This document shows, piece after piece, positions 9,326 to 21,824 of a stretch of 64,000 nt of DNA. Every line of letters starts with the position of its first letter. Within the stretch, counting starts at the first letter, position 1. The notes below the pieces were generated by a model. The model saw only the letters and a program-made list of their open reading frames with translations. It was not told where the DNA came from and made no database searches. A program made the position numbers and the translations under genes. This DNA is from Gemmatimonadaceae bacterium (GTDB taxonomy: Bacteria > Gemmatimonadota > Gemmatimonadetes > Gemmatimonadales > Gemmatimonadaceae), in contig JABFXC010000022.1 in the NCBI GenBank assembly GCA_013361935.1, positions 1 through 64,000 of the forward strand, in the 5' to 3' direction.

Positions 9326-9763
9326 ATGTCCCGCGTCACCCGCATCCTCGCTCTCGCCCCGCTCGCCCTCGCCGCCGTGCAGGCCTGCACCACCGGCTAC
9401 GCGCGGCCGTCGTCGCTGCAATCCGACGCCGCGCTCACCGCCGGTCAGCCGCGCGTGCGAAGCTCCTCGGACATCATCGGCCGCGCCGAGCTGGCAAAGG
9501 GCGGGGTCGGCTCCGCCTACGACGTCGTCCAGCGGCTGCGGCCGCAGTTCTTCGTCACGCGCGCGTTAGGCTTCCCGGCCGATCCCTTCGGCGGGCGTCC
9601 CGTCGTCTACTACAACGGGATGCGTCTCGGCGGCGTCGACGAGCTGCGCAGCCTGTCGATGGCCATGGTCGGCGAGGTGCGCTTCCTGACGCCGGTCGCC
9701 GGGAGCGAGTGGTTCGGGAAGTACTATCCGGGCGGCGTCATCGCGATCACCTCGCCGAGATAG
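9326..9763 (+). CDS. Small lipoprotein with TonB-plug-like segment, function unknown
   Basis: A 145-residue protein whose ATG at 9326 lies 6 bases after a CGGAGG ribosome site. The leader MSRVTRILALAPLALAAVQAC carries a lipobox-like LAAVQAC, so Cys 21 is probably lipidated. The mature part contains SSSDIIGRAELAKGGVGSAYDVVQRLRPQFF and VVYYNGMRLGGVDELRSLSM, followed by GGVIAITSPR. These resemble the plug region of TonB-dependent receptors (naming a variable object, then VYYNG, then GGVIAI) without any barrel. Many such stand-alone plug-like lipoproteins occur in Gemmatimonadota-type genomes, as far as I recall. I cannot assign a function. Confidence 0.75.
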   Translation: MSRVTRILALAPLALAAVQACTTGYARPSSLQSDAALTAGQPRVRSSSDIIGRAELAKGGVGSAYDVVQRLRPQFFVTRALGFPADPFGGRPVVYYNGMRLGGVDELRSLSMAMVGEVRFLTPVAGSEWFGKYYPGGVIAITSPR

Positions 9764-9794
9764 GGGACGTCGGGAAGGGACGTACGCGCGCCTG

Positions 9795-10030
9795 GCACCG
9801 TGCACGCGGTCCGGTGCGACGGTCGTGCTTCGTCTCCATCGCGGGAAGTACGGGAGACCGGGAGGAATCGCGGGGAGCTCTCATCGTTGCCAACAACATG
9901 TGATGGCTCGTTTGCAACGACATGCGAAGGCTCCGAACGGAAAGTCTCCCAACCTCCCGTCCTCCCCGCGAAAGGCAGAGATCGCTGATGGTCTCCGAGG
10001 CTCGCGCACGGTGCACGCCACGCCGAGGAT
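9795..10030. repeat. Family C large nested palindrome, copy 1
   Basis: This 400-base gap (9764-10169) holds a nested inverted repeat. Outer arms are GCACCGTGCACGCG near 9796 and GCGCACGGTGCACG near 10010; middle arms are GGGAGACCGGGAGG near 9851 and CCTCCCGTCCTCCCC near 9954; the inner pair is CGTTG and CAACG. The 20-base CCCCGCGAAAGGCAGAGATC is identical in copy 2 at 31497-31680. No coding potential is seen. Confidence 0.65.
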
Positions 10031-10169
10031 GAAGTTTCCATGAAGGTCGCGCCGCGCCGCGCGCGATGTGCGCCGGAGCACTGCCTAACGGCACGGGAGT
10101 GTGCGAGATTCACCTCGTCGCCGCGCTGCCGCGGCGACGTCGTTCTCCCCCCGAATGCTCCAGTCACGA

Positions 10170-11147
10170 ATGAAGAAGCACGTCGCGGCGCTCAGCCTGA
10201 TGCTGAGCGCCACACTTGCCGCGTGCGCCGGTGACGGCGCGACCGCGCCCGGTACGAATGCGTACCATGGTTCCCTCCCCGCCGTCCGGCGCGTCGTCGT
10301 CGTCAGCGTCGATGGCCTGCGCGGCGACGCCGTCGCGTACATGCCGGCACTGTCCGCTCTCGCCGCGCGCGGTGCGTGGACCGACAGCATGCAGACCGTC
10401 GTCCCGTCGCTCACCGTTCCCGGCCACCTCTCGATGTTCACCGGCCGCGACGTCACGACCCTCGGCATCACGTCGAACGTGCTCGATCGGCAGTCGGGGC
10501 TCGCCCTGGCGATCAACGGCGCGTCGACGATGTTCGAGTGGGTGAAGGGCGCCGGCGGGCGCTCGGTGGCGCTCGTCGCCAGCTCGCTCGTGCCCGCGTC
10601 GCAGCTCGAGAGCGCCCGTGCCTACTTCGGCCTCGACGAGGTCACCGCGGTCGACGGAAACCTCGGCGATCTGCGGGCGAAGGCGATCGCCCGCGCCACC
10701 GCCGCCGACGCGCCGACGCTGCTCTTCGTCCACATCCCCACGGTCGACTACGCGGGCCACGACTTCGGCTGGATCCGCACCGATGCCTCCGACCCCGCGC
10801 GCGACGTGCTCGGCGCCGAGTACGTCGGCGCGGCACGGGCGGCGGATGGCATCATCGGCGAGCTGTCGGCGGCGCTGCAGCCGGCGATCGCGAGCGGCGA
10901 GGTCGCGCTCGTCGTCACCGCGGACCACGGCGGGGGGCACGGCGACGGATGCAAGGCGAGCATCGCCGGCTACCGTGAGCATTGCACGAAGAGCGCGGCC
11001 GATCGGACCATTCCGTTCGTGCTCGTCGCCCGCGACGTCGCACCGGTCCGGCTGGCCGGCCGTCCCTCGATCACGCAGGTCGCGCCGACGGTCGGACGGC
11101 TGTTGCGGGTGACCGTGCCGGCGACGGCGGGCTCCGCGCTCCGTTAG
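10170..11147 (+). CDS. Alkaline-phosphatase-superfamily lipoprotein (phosphodiesterase/nucleotide pyrophosphatase type)
   Basis: A 325-residue secreted hydrolase. ATG 10170 gives MKKHVAALSLMLSATLAACAG with a good lipobox (LAAC); ATGs at 10101 and 10155 would put an arginine-rich tail in front of the signal. Superfamily metal ligands and nucleophile are visible: VVSVDGLRGD near the N terminus; PSLTVPGHLSMFTG with the nucleophilic Thr; PTVDYAGHDFGW with Asp and His ligands; and VVTADHGGGHGD. This set matches the type I phosphodiesterase/NPP branch, which cleaves phosphodiesters or phosphate monoesters. A lipoprotein position suggests scavenging of phosphate or nucleotides in the periplasm. Its stop codon lies in a GTTAGGC motif. 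It converges with the membrane protein at 11170. Confidence 0.85.
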   Translation: MKKHVAALSLMLSATLAACAGDGATAPGTNAYHGSLPAVRRVVVVSVDGLRGDAVAYMPALSALAARGAWTDSMQTVVPSLTVPGHLSMFTGRDVTTLGITSNVLDRQSGLALAINGASTMFEWVKGAGGRSVALVASSLVPASQLESARAYFGLDEVTAVDGNLGDLRAKAIARATAADAPTLLFVHIPTVDYAGHDFGWIRTDASDPARDVLGAEYVGAARAADGIIGELSAALQPAIASGEVALVVTADHGGGHGDGCKASIAGYREHCTKSAADRTIPFVLVARDVAPVRLAGRPSITQVAPTVGRLLRVTVPATAGSALR

Positions 11148-11169
11148 GCAGCGCGGCCCGGCGCCCCGG

Positions 11170-11616
11170 TCAGTGCGCCGGGCAGCGCCACGCGACGCGG
11201 TCGGGGTCGGGCTTCGCGTAGCCCGCGCGCGGCAGGACCTCGCGGGCGGTCATCGCCAGCCCCCACGCTACCACGAGCAGGGCGAGCGTGTGGATGAGCG
11301 GCATGCGGCAGCGCCAGGTCGTCACCGCGATCCACGTCCCACCCGCGACGACCGCCGCGACCGCGCCCAGGTAGCCCGCGAGCTCGACGCCGCAGCGCGC
11401 GTAATACGGCCAGTAGAGGATCCCGACGCTGAGCGCGAGCACGGGGATCAGCCGGAGAATGACCCAGAGCCGGTCGCTCCGGCGCTTCGCCGCCTCCTTC
11501 GCCGCGGACTCGGCGGCCTTCTTCGCCTTCAGCGAGCCGACGGAGGCCGCCGGCGGCAGCCCGTCGTACTCGCGCTCGATCTCGCGCAGCGTGCGATTCC
11601 AATCGATTCCCGTCAT
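11170..11616 (-). CDS. hypothetical membrane protein with charged N-terminal helix
   Basis: A 148-residue protein. The N terminus (MTGIDWNRTLREIEREYDGLPP) is polar, followed by a charged Lys/Ala helix (SLKAKKAAESAAKEAAKRRSDR) and then three hydrophobic segments (about residues 50-68, 80-100 and 108-125). The C terminus is cytoplasmic or periplasmic and ends CPAH. I do not recognise a family. The reading frame has normal codon use for this genome, and the mirror frame lacks any domain, so this strand is preferred. It converges with the phosphodiesterase-like gene. Confidence 0.65.
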   Translation of the reverse strand: MTGIDWNRTLREIEREYDGLPPAASVGSLKAKKAAESAAKEAAKRRSDRLWVILRLIPVLALSVGILYWPYYARCGVELAGYLGAVAAVVAGGTWIAVTTWRCRMPLIHTLALLVVAWGLAMTAREVLPRAGYAKPDPDRVAWRCPAH

Positions 11617-11703
11617 CCGTATTCTCCGAGGTGCAGAGCCCGCGGGGACCGCATCCGGATTCGCGACGGGTGAGGGGGAGGGGGAGTAACGGGCGGCGGC
11701 ACC

Positions 11704-11737
11704 TTGACCGCCCGCGAAGGCGGGCAGGCGCGGTCAA
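11704..11737. repeat. Hairpin in the gap before the histidine kinase
   Basis: TTGACCGC (11704-11711) pairs exactly with GCGGTCAA (11730-11737), and an inner GCCCGC/GCGGGC pair closes the stem. The surrounding 304-base gap (11617-11920) carries GGGGGAGG runs but no other recognisable element. It could be an operator or a terminator. Confidence 0.45.
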
Positions 11738-11920
11738 CTCGGATGTTCACGGTCGGCTCAGGCTGGCACGAGACCGCTGCCAGACACGAGCGCCGCGCTC
11801 ACCGCCCCCTTACATCCGGCTACTGGACTCCTCGACCCGCCGGGCTATTCTTCCGGAAGCGGCGCCGCGGCAACCGGTCGCTCCGCCAGCGTGCATCACC
11901 GTTCCTCCGTCGAGGGATGT

Positions 11921-14032
11921 ATGCAACGCGAACGCAACCCCGCGCCCACTGATGGCGCGGGCATCGCGCCCGTCCTCGCGCCCGGGCCCACGAGCGGCTT
12001 CCTCACGCCCTTCGTCGAGCCGGAGGTTCTCGCCGCGCGCGAGCGCTTCGCGACCACCTGCGAGCAGGCCCCGATCGGCATCGCTCACCAGACGCTCGAC
12101 GGCCGCTGGCTCTGGGTGAATCAGCGCTTCTGCGAGGTGCTCGGCTGGCCGCGCGGCGAGCTGCTCGCGACGACCCTCGAGCGCATCTCGCATCCCGACG
12201 ATCTCGCCGCGAATGGCGAGTTCGCCGAGAGCGTCCGCGCCGGCAGCCGCGCCGAGTACACCATCGAGCGGCGCTATGTCCGCAAGGACAGCGGCGTCGT
12301 CTGGGCGAGCCGCACGGTGTCGCTCGTCCGCGACGGCTTCGGCCAGCCCGCGTATCTCGTCAGCTTCCTGCACGACGTCACCGACCGGAAACGCGTGGAG
12401 AGCGATCTGCGGGACAGCGAGACGCGCTACCGTCAGCTGAACCAGGCGGCGCTCGAGGGGATCTTCATCCACGAGCGCGGCACCATCGTCGACGCGAACC
12501 CGGCGTTCCAGCGGATGCTCGGCTACGAGCTCGAGGAGCTGCGCGGAAAGAACGTCTTCAGCCTCCTCGCCTCGGCCGAGACGCGGACGCTCGTCGAGCG
12601 CTACGTCGCCGAAGGACGCACCGACCCGTACGAGGTGCAGGTGCGGCGGCGGGACGGGGAGACGATCACCGCCGAGATCACCGGGCGCCCGACGGTCTGC
12701 TTCGGCCGCGAGATGCGCGTCGTCGTCACCCGCGACATCACCGCGCGAAAGCGCGCCGAGCTGCAGGCGGTGGAGCTCGCGCGCGAGTCGGAGGCACGCG
12801 CCGCGGCGGAGCGCGCGGGCCGTCGCGCCGCCTTTCTCGCCGAGGCGAGCCGGCTCCTCGGCGCGTCCTTCGACTATCAGACGACGCTCGCCACGCTCGC
12901 CCGGCTGAGCGTCCCCGAGATGGCCGACTTCTGCATGGTCGACGTCGTCGAGGCGGACGACACGGTGAAGCGCATCGGTCTCGCGCACGTCGACCCGGCG
13001 GGGGAGGAGATCCTGCGCGGGCTCGCCGCGTACGCGCAGGTCGATCGACATCTCGGGCCGTTCCATCCGGTGTTCGAGGGGGAGGCGCTCTTCCTCGCCG
13101 ACGTGCGCGACGAGCTCCTCACCCTCGGCGCGAGCGACGAGGAGCAGCTGCGGCTGCGTCGGCAGCTCGCGCCGCGCTCGTGCATCAGCGTCCCGCTCAC
13201 CAGCTCGAACCGCGTGCTCGGCGTGCTGACGCTGGTCCACTCGGTATCCGGGCGCCGCTACGAGCAGGACGACCTCGACTTCGCCGCGACCATCGCCCGC
13301 CGCGCCGCGCTGGCGATCGAGAACGCGCGGCTCTTCGACGCCGCGCAGCGGGCGACGCGCGCGCGCGACGAGATGCTCGGCATCGTCGCGCACGATCTGC
13401 GGAACCCGCTGGGAACGATCCATCTGGCCGCGCAGTTCCTCGAGGAGCTGGTTCCCGCGGACCAGTCGATCGCCCGCAAGCAGCTCGCGACGCTGCGCCG
13501 GGCGAGCGACCGGATGAAGCGGCTGATCGACGACCTCCTGGACGTGAAGCGCGTCGAGGCGGGGACGCTGACGGTGACGCCGCGGCCGGAGCCGGTGGCC
13601 GGCCTGGTGGAGGACGCGGTGTCGATGCTCGATCCGCTCGCGGCCGCGGCGGGGCTGGTCACGGAGTGGTCGGTCGAGCCGGACCTGCCGCCCGCGCTCG
13701 TCGATCCGCAGCGGATCCAGCAGACGATCTCCAACCTCGTGGGGAACGCCATCAAGTTCACCCCGCGTGGGGGGACGATCGCGCTCCGTGCGCGGCGGGC
13801 GAGCGACGGGATCTGCTTCGAGGTGGCGGACAGCGGGCCGGGGATCCCTCCCGACGAGCTGCCGCACATCTTCGGCCGGTTCTGGCAGGGCGACCGCGGC
13901 GACCGGCGGGGGATCGGGCTCGGCTTGGCGATCGCCAGGGCGATCGTCGAGGCGCACAAGGGCCGGATCTGGGTGGAGAGCCGCGTGGGAGAGGGGAGCC
14001 GCTTCTACTTCACCACGCCGGCGGCACGTTAG
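11921..14032 (+). CDS. PAS-PAS-GAF sensor histidine kinase
   Basis: A 703-residue cytoplasmic sensor kinase. ATG 11921 follows a GAGGG ribosome site; an upstream in-frame ATG at 11891 is less well placed. Two PAS domains (about residues 45-165 and 170-285; GIAHQTLDGRWLWVNQRFCEVLGWP and DANPAFQRMLGYELEELRGKNVF) each end in D-[VI]-T-x-R-K-R. A GAF domain follows (about 305-450; LTSSNRVLGVLTLVHS). The dimerisation/phosphoacceptor helix has AHDLRNPLG with H491. The ATPase domain shows the N box (NLVGNAIKFTPRGG), the G1 box (DSGPGIP) and the G2 box (GIGLGLAIARAIVEAHKG). It has no transmembrane segment and no linked response regulator, so its output partner is elsewhere. The stop TAG lies in GTTAGGC. 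Confidence 0.92.
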   Translation: MQRERNPAPTDGAGIAPVLAPGPTSGFLTPFVEPEVLAARERFATTCEQAPIGIAHQTLDGRWLWVNQRFCEVLGWPRGELLATTLERISHPDDLAANGEFAESVRAGSRAEYTIERRYVRKDSGVVWASRTVSLVRDGFGQPAYLVSFLHDVTDRKRVESDLRDSETRYRQLNQAALEGIFIHERGTIVDANPAFQRMLGYELEELRGKNVFSLLASAETRTLVERYVAEGRTDPYEVQVRRRDGETITAEITGRPTVCFGREMRVVVTRDITARKRAELQAVELARESEARAAAERAGRRAAFLAEASRLLGASFDYQTTLATLARLSVPEMADFCMVDVVEADDTVKRIGLAHVDPAGEEILRGLAAYAQVDRHLGPFHPVFEGEALFLADVRDELLTLGASDEEQLRLRRQLAPRSCISVPLTSSNRVLGVLTLVHSVSGRRYEQDDLDFAATIARRAALAIENARLFDAAQRATRARDEMLGIVAHDLRNPLGTIHLAAQFLEELVPADQSIARKQLATLRRASDRMKRLIDDLLDVKRVEAGTLTVTPRPEPVAGLVEDAVSMLDPLAAAAGLVTEWSVEPDLPPALVDPQRIQQTISNLVGNAIKFTPRGGTIALRARRASDGICFEVADSGPGIPPDELPHIFGRFWQGDRGDRRGIGLGLAIARAIVEAHKGRIWVESRVGEGSRFYFTTPAAR

Positions 14033-14123
14033 GCCACACGGCGGGTACCAGTCGTGGCCCGGATTGTGACGTATGACACAGTGGGCAGGTTGCTGGACGT
14101 AGTCTCAATGGGAGAGTCCGACG

Positions 14124-14522
14124 ATGGACGCCATTCCGGTGCTGGAAGCCGTGGCCACCGCGCAGGGACGCGGGGCGCGGTGCACGTTGATGCAGCGGTG
14201 CAGCATCGCGACCGAGCTGGCCGACGGGCGCGCAAGCAGCGGTGCGAGCTCCTGGGCGCAGCCCGCGGAGCTGAGTGACACCGCGAACGAGATCCTCCTC
14301 CAGGTGGAGTATGCCGGGCGGAAGGCGCTGATCCCCCTTCTGCACGCGGCGGAGTCGTACTACCTCGCCAACGGGTGGTGCCAGCCGACGTCGAAGCCCT
14401 TCCCGGCGCTGGTGAGCCGGCGCGCCCTGCGCGAGGCGCTCGACCTCTCCGATCTCCCCGTCATGCGTGGCGACCGCGTGGTCCCGACCATCGCCGAGGG
14501 CGGGTTCGCCGACCTGCGGTGA
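14124..14522 (+). CDS. hypothetical protein
   Basis: A 132-residue protein with no family I recognise. It is soluble, of mixed composition, with GGGAGAG 8 bases before the ATG. The middle (TANEILLQVEYAGRKALIPLLHAAESYYLANGWC) looks like a pair of amphipathic helices, and the C-terminal half (LVSRRALREALDLSDLPVMRGDRVVPTIAEGG) is strand-helix in style. It sits between the sensor kinase and the M16 peptidase in the same direction, with gaps of about 90 and 70 bases. Codon choice supports a real gene. No signal peptide is present. Confidence 0.55.
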   Translation: MDAIPVLEAVATAQGRGARCTLMQRCSIATELADGRASSGASSWAQPAELSDTANEILLQVEYAGRKALIPLLHAAESYYLANGWCQPTSKPFPALVSRRALREALDLSDLPVMRGDRVVPTIAEGGFADLR

Positions 14523-14590
14523 AGCGGGAGGGGTAGACAGGCGGGCCGCCGCGTCCATATCGTAGCGGCCTTCACCTCACCCCTCCCGAC

Positions 14591-17560
<2,970 letters not shown>

Positions 17561-17578
17561 TTAGAGGCGACGTGGGAG

Positions 17579-17696
17579 TGGACGTGGGACGGGGGAGCGA
17601 GTTGGAGACGCGGGGACGACGTGGGACGTGGGAGGGCGGATCCCACGTTGGAAGTCGTCCCAGCCACACCCTCGCTCCAGCGCGTCCCACGTCCAC
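17579..17696. repeat. Large palindrome between convergent genes (D)
   Basis: GTGGACGTGGGACG (17579-17592) is the exact reverse complement of CGTCCCACGTCCAC (17683-17696). GGAGCGAG and CTCGCTCC pair inside, and a second GTGGGACG/CGTCCCA layer is closer to the centre. It fills the gap between the M16 and release factor 3 genes. Confidence 0.7.
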
Positions 17697-17717
17697 TTCC
17701 ATGTCGCAGTTGCGAGC

Positions 17718-19328
<1,611 letters not shown>

Positions 19329-19434
19329 TCGTCGGGGCGTAGATGCGAAGCGCCGGCCACGAGCTGCCGCGGCCGACGCCTGACGGAATATACGCGATCG
19401 GTGCCCCCGAAGACGCCCTCGCGGGCGCGCGGCC

Positions 19435-19860
19435 CTATCCTGCCACCAGCCGCCGCTCCAGCGGCTGGGGTTGGACCGTGCGCGCCGCCGCGGGGCCGAT
19501 GAGCGTGGAGAAGCCGTCGTATTTCGCGAGCATGCGGTCGAGTCGATTGCCGACGAGGGAGAGCTCGAAGGCGCGGAGCCGTACCGCGGTCCTCACCGTC
19601 ACGAAGGGACCGAGCGGACCGCCGTCGCGGACGACGAAGCCCGCGCGCTGCAGCTCACCGAGCATGCGCTCCCACCCCGGTCGCTCGAAGGAGAGCAGGA
19701 AGTACATCTCGTGCACGCTGCCGGCTTCGTAGCCGTCGCTCGCGAGCCGATCGATCTCGCGCGACGACATGCTCCGCGGCCACGCCGCCTCGGCGAGCGC
19801 GACGATCGTGTCCGTGGTGTTCGCCGCGAGCGCGGCGATCCGACTGGCGAGCGTTGGCAT
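19435..19860 (-). CDS. RraB-like (ribonuclease E inhibitor family) protein, tentative
   Basis: A 141-residue soluble protein. The start ATG at 19860 is chosen because AGGAGG lies 9 bases upstream on the minus strand; the longer frame to 19914 has no ribosome site. The central part (HEMYFLLSFERPGWERMLGELQRAGFVVRDGG) and the end (LSLVGNRLDRMLAKYDGFSTLIGPA) resemble the RraB fold: a strand, a helix that handles F-x-x-x-L-x-x-x-G-F, then an E/L-rich helix followed by YDGW-type residues. RraB binds RNase E and lowers its activity. This assignment rests on weak pattern similarity, and the acidic tail of E. coli RraB is missing. Confidence 0.5.
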   Translation of the reverse strand: MPTLASRIAALAANTTDTIVALAEAAWPRSMSSREIDRLASDGYEAGSVHEMYFLLSFERPGWERMLGELQRAGFVVRDGGPLGPFVTVRTAVRLRAFELSLVGNRLDRMLAKYDGFSTLIGPAAARTVQPQPLERRLVAG

Positions 19861-20014
19861 CGTTCCGTTCCTCCTCGTGAATGGCCTGCACCCATTGCCG
19901 CTGACACGCGACATGGCGAGGCACCCCTATCACCTATGGCGTGCCGCGACGCCGCGGAGAACGAAGCCGGGGCGAACGGCGGACCGCGGGGGGTGAAACA
20001 CGGAGCGGGCGCCG

Positions 20015-20575
20015 TTAGGCGCCCGCGCGCTCGTCGCGGTCGGCGAGCCAGGGGGCGAGCCGCGCGCGGAGCACCCGCAGCGCCTTCCCCATCTGGGCTT
20101 CCACGGTCTTCACCGAGATGCCGAGCGTCGCCGCGATCTCGCTGTACTTCATCCCGCGCATCCGACTGAGCTCGAACACCTCGCGGCAGCGGTCGGGCAG
20201 CTCGTCCACCGCGCGGCGGATCGCGACGTCCAGCTCCGCGTCGACGAGCAGCGCGTCGGCCTGCGGACGGCCGTCCGGATCGGGCACGAGCTCGGGCTCG
20301 GAGCGGCGCACGATGGACTCGTGCCGCAGATGGTTCAACGCGCGGTTGCGCGTCGCGCGAAAGAGATAGGCGCGGACCGAATCGTCGACGACGAGCGTCT
20401 CGCGCCGGCGCCAGAGCTCGAGCATCACGTCCTGCACCAGCTCCTCGGCGACGTCGCGCCGGCGGAGCATCCCCTCCGCGTGGCGGACGAGCGCGGCGTA
20501 GTGCGCGCGGAAGAGCGTGTCGAAGGCGCCCTGGTCGCCCTGCCGGATCAGCGAGAGTAGGTCGCGGTCGTCCAC
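20015..20575 (-). CDS. ECF-type RNA polymerase sigma factor of a FecR/TonB surface-signalling locus
   Basis: A 186-residue sigma-70-type factor of the extracytoplasmic-function class. Region 2: IRQGDQGAFDTLFRAHYAALVRHAEGMLRR, DVAEELVQDVMLELWRRRE and RAYLFRATRNRALNHLR. Region 4: DELPDRCREVFELSRMRGMKYSEIAATLGISVKTVEAQM. The PERCREVFxLSRxxGxxYxEIA pattern is that of the Bacteroidota-type FecI-like group. The gene is transcribed away from a FecR-type anti-sigma gene, and the receptor gene follows it, so the three form a cell-surface signalling unit in which a ligand-bound receptor releases the sigma factor. The stop TAA lies in a GTTAGGC motif (complement). Confidence 0.9.
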   Translation of the reverse strand: MDDRDLLSLIRQGDQGAFDTLFRAHYAALVRHAEGMLRRRDVAEELVQDVMLELWRRRETLVVDDSVRAYLFRATRNRALNHLRHESIVRRSEPELVPDPDGRPQADALLVDAELDVAIRRAVDELPDRCREVFELSRMRGMKYSEIAATLGISVKTVEAQMGKALRVLRARLAPWLADRDERAGA

Positions 20576-20623
20576 GATGGCTGTAGATTACGGCTGGCGA
20601 CGTGCGGGAATTCCGGCGGTGGT

Positions 20624-20648
20624 GCGGTGTACGCATATACGACACCGC
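20624..20648. promoter_or_regulatory. Dyad in the divergent promoter region of the ECF/FecR pair
   Basis: GCGGTGT (20624-20630) and ACACCGC (20642-20648) are exact inverted arms around an 11-base AT-containing centre, ACGCATATACG. It lies midway between the two divergent start codons and is the most AT-rich spot of the gap, so an operator or overlapping promoters is plausible. Confidence 0.4.
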
Positions 20649-20720
20649 GGTCACGCCGCCATCGGGCATACGGACCCGGATGGTAAGGGTAAGTTCCCCG
20701 CCGGGTGTCCTTTGGGTGCG

Positions 20721-21824
20721 ATGCCGACACAGGGTTCCGACTTCGATCCCACGCCCGAGCCCTTCGACTGGGAGGCGATCGCCCGCTATCTCACGGGTGA
20801 GAGTCCCCCCGCCGAAGTGCGCGCGGTGCGCCTCTGGCTCGACGCGAACCCCGATCGCGCCGCGGTCGTCCATGCGCTCGACCGATCGATCGCCCGCCTC
20901 GCCGCGCTGGACGCGTCGGTCGACGTCGAGGGCGCGCTGGCGAGCGTGCGCGCGCGGATGGACGAGCCGGCGGAGGCGGCACCGCCCTCACCCGTCGGTG
21001 GGCGCGGCACCAGGACTCTGCGCTTCGCGCCACGCGTCGCCTCCCATCCGCCGATGTGGCGGCGTCCCGCGGCGTGGATCGCCGCCGCCGCGGTCGTCGC
21101 CATCGCCGTCATCGGCATCGCGCGCGGCCGCGCGCACGACGCGCCCATCCTCGCCGCGCGCGATCTCGCGACCACCGTCGGGAAGATCGACACGCTCGCG
21201 CTCCCCGACGGATCGCGGATCGTCGTCGGCCCCGATTCGCGCGTGACCGTCGCCGCTGGCTTCGGCACGCGGTCGCGCGAGGTCACCCTCGAGGGCGACG
21301 GCTACTTCGACGTCGTGCACGATCCGTCCATCCCCTTCACCGTGCACGCCGGCGGCGCGACGATCGTCGACGTCGGCACGGTGTTCACCGTGCACGTCGA
21401 CCAGGGCGTGGCCGCCGGCCGCGTCGCGGTGCGATCCGGCTCGGTGCGCCTCACGCGCTCCGACGAGTCGGGAGGGGGGCTCCTTCTCCGCGCCGGAGAC
21501 GTGGCGACCTTCGACAGCACCCTCGCGTATGTGCGCGCCTCGTCCAGCGTCGACGACGCGCTGGCGTGGACGCGCGGCACGCTCGTCTTCCGCGACGCTC
21601 CGCTCCGCGAGGTGGCGTCGGATCTCCGCCGCTGGTACGGGCTCGACCTGCGCCTGGACGATCCCGCGCTCGCCTCGCGGCGCCTCACCGCGACCTTCGA
21701 GGGGGAGAGCGCGGACCAGGTGCTCGCCGTGATCGGCTCCGCGTTAGGCATCGAGCTCGCGCGGCAGGGCGACCTCGTCGTGGTCGGCGCTCCGGCGAGA
21801 GCCCCGGCGCCAGCCGGACGGTGA
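20721..21824 (+). CDS. FecR-type anti-sigma factor / transmembrane sensor
   Basis: A 367-residue inner-membrane regulator. ATG 20721 begins MPTQGSDFDPTPEPFDWEAIARYLTGE, the N-terminal FecR motif (DWEAIARYLTGESPPAEVRAVRLWLDANP) that binds sigma. One transmembrane helix lies near residues 112-132 (AWIAAAAVVAIAVIGIARG). The periplasmic FecR domain follows: DTLALPDGSRIVVGPDSRVTV, REVTLEGDGYFDV, PFTVHAGGATIVDVGTVFTVH. The C-terminal part (LVFRDAPLREVASDLRRWYGLDLRLDD) is a secretin/STN-like module that contacts the receptor. The receptor gene starts at GTG 21821, overlapping this stop by four bases, which implies coupled translation. A TTA codon occurs within GTTAGGC at 21743. Confidence 0.93.
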   Translation: MPTQGSDFDPTPEPFDWEAIARYLTGESPPAEVRAVRLWLDANPDRAAVVHALDRSIARLAALDASVDVEGALASVRARMDEPAEAAPPSPVGGRGTRTLRFAPRVASHPPMWRRPAAWIAAAAVVAIAVIGIARGRAHDAPILAARDLATTVGKIDTLALPDGSRIVVGPDSRVTVAAGFGTRSREVTLEGDGYFDVVHDPSIPFTVHAGGATIVDVGTVFTVHVDQGVAAGRVAVRSGSVRLTRSDESGGGLLLRAGDVATFDSTLAYVRASSSVDDALAWTRGTLVFRDAPLREVASDLRRWYGLDLRLDDPALASRRLTATFEGESADQVLAVIGSALGIELARQGDLVVVGAPARAPAPAGR

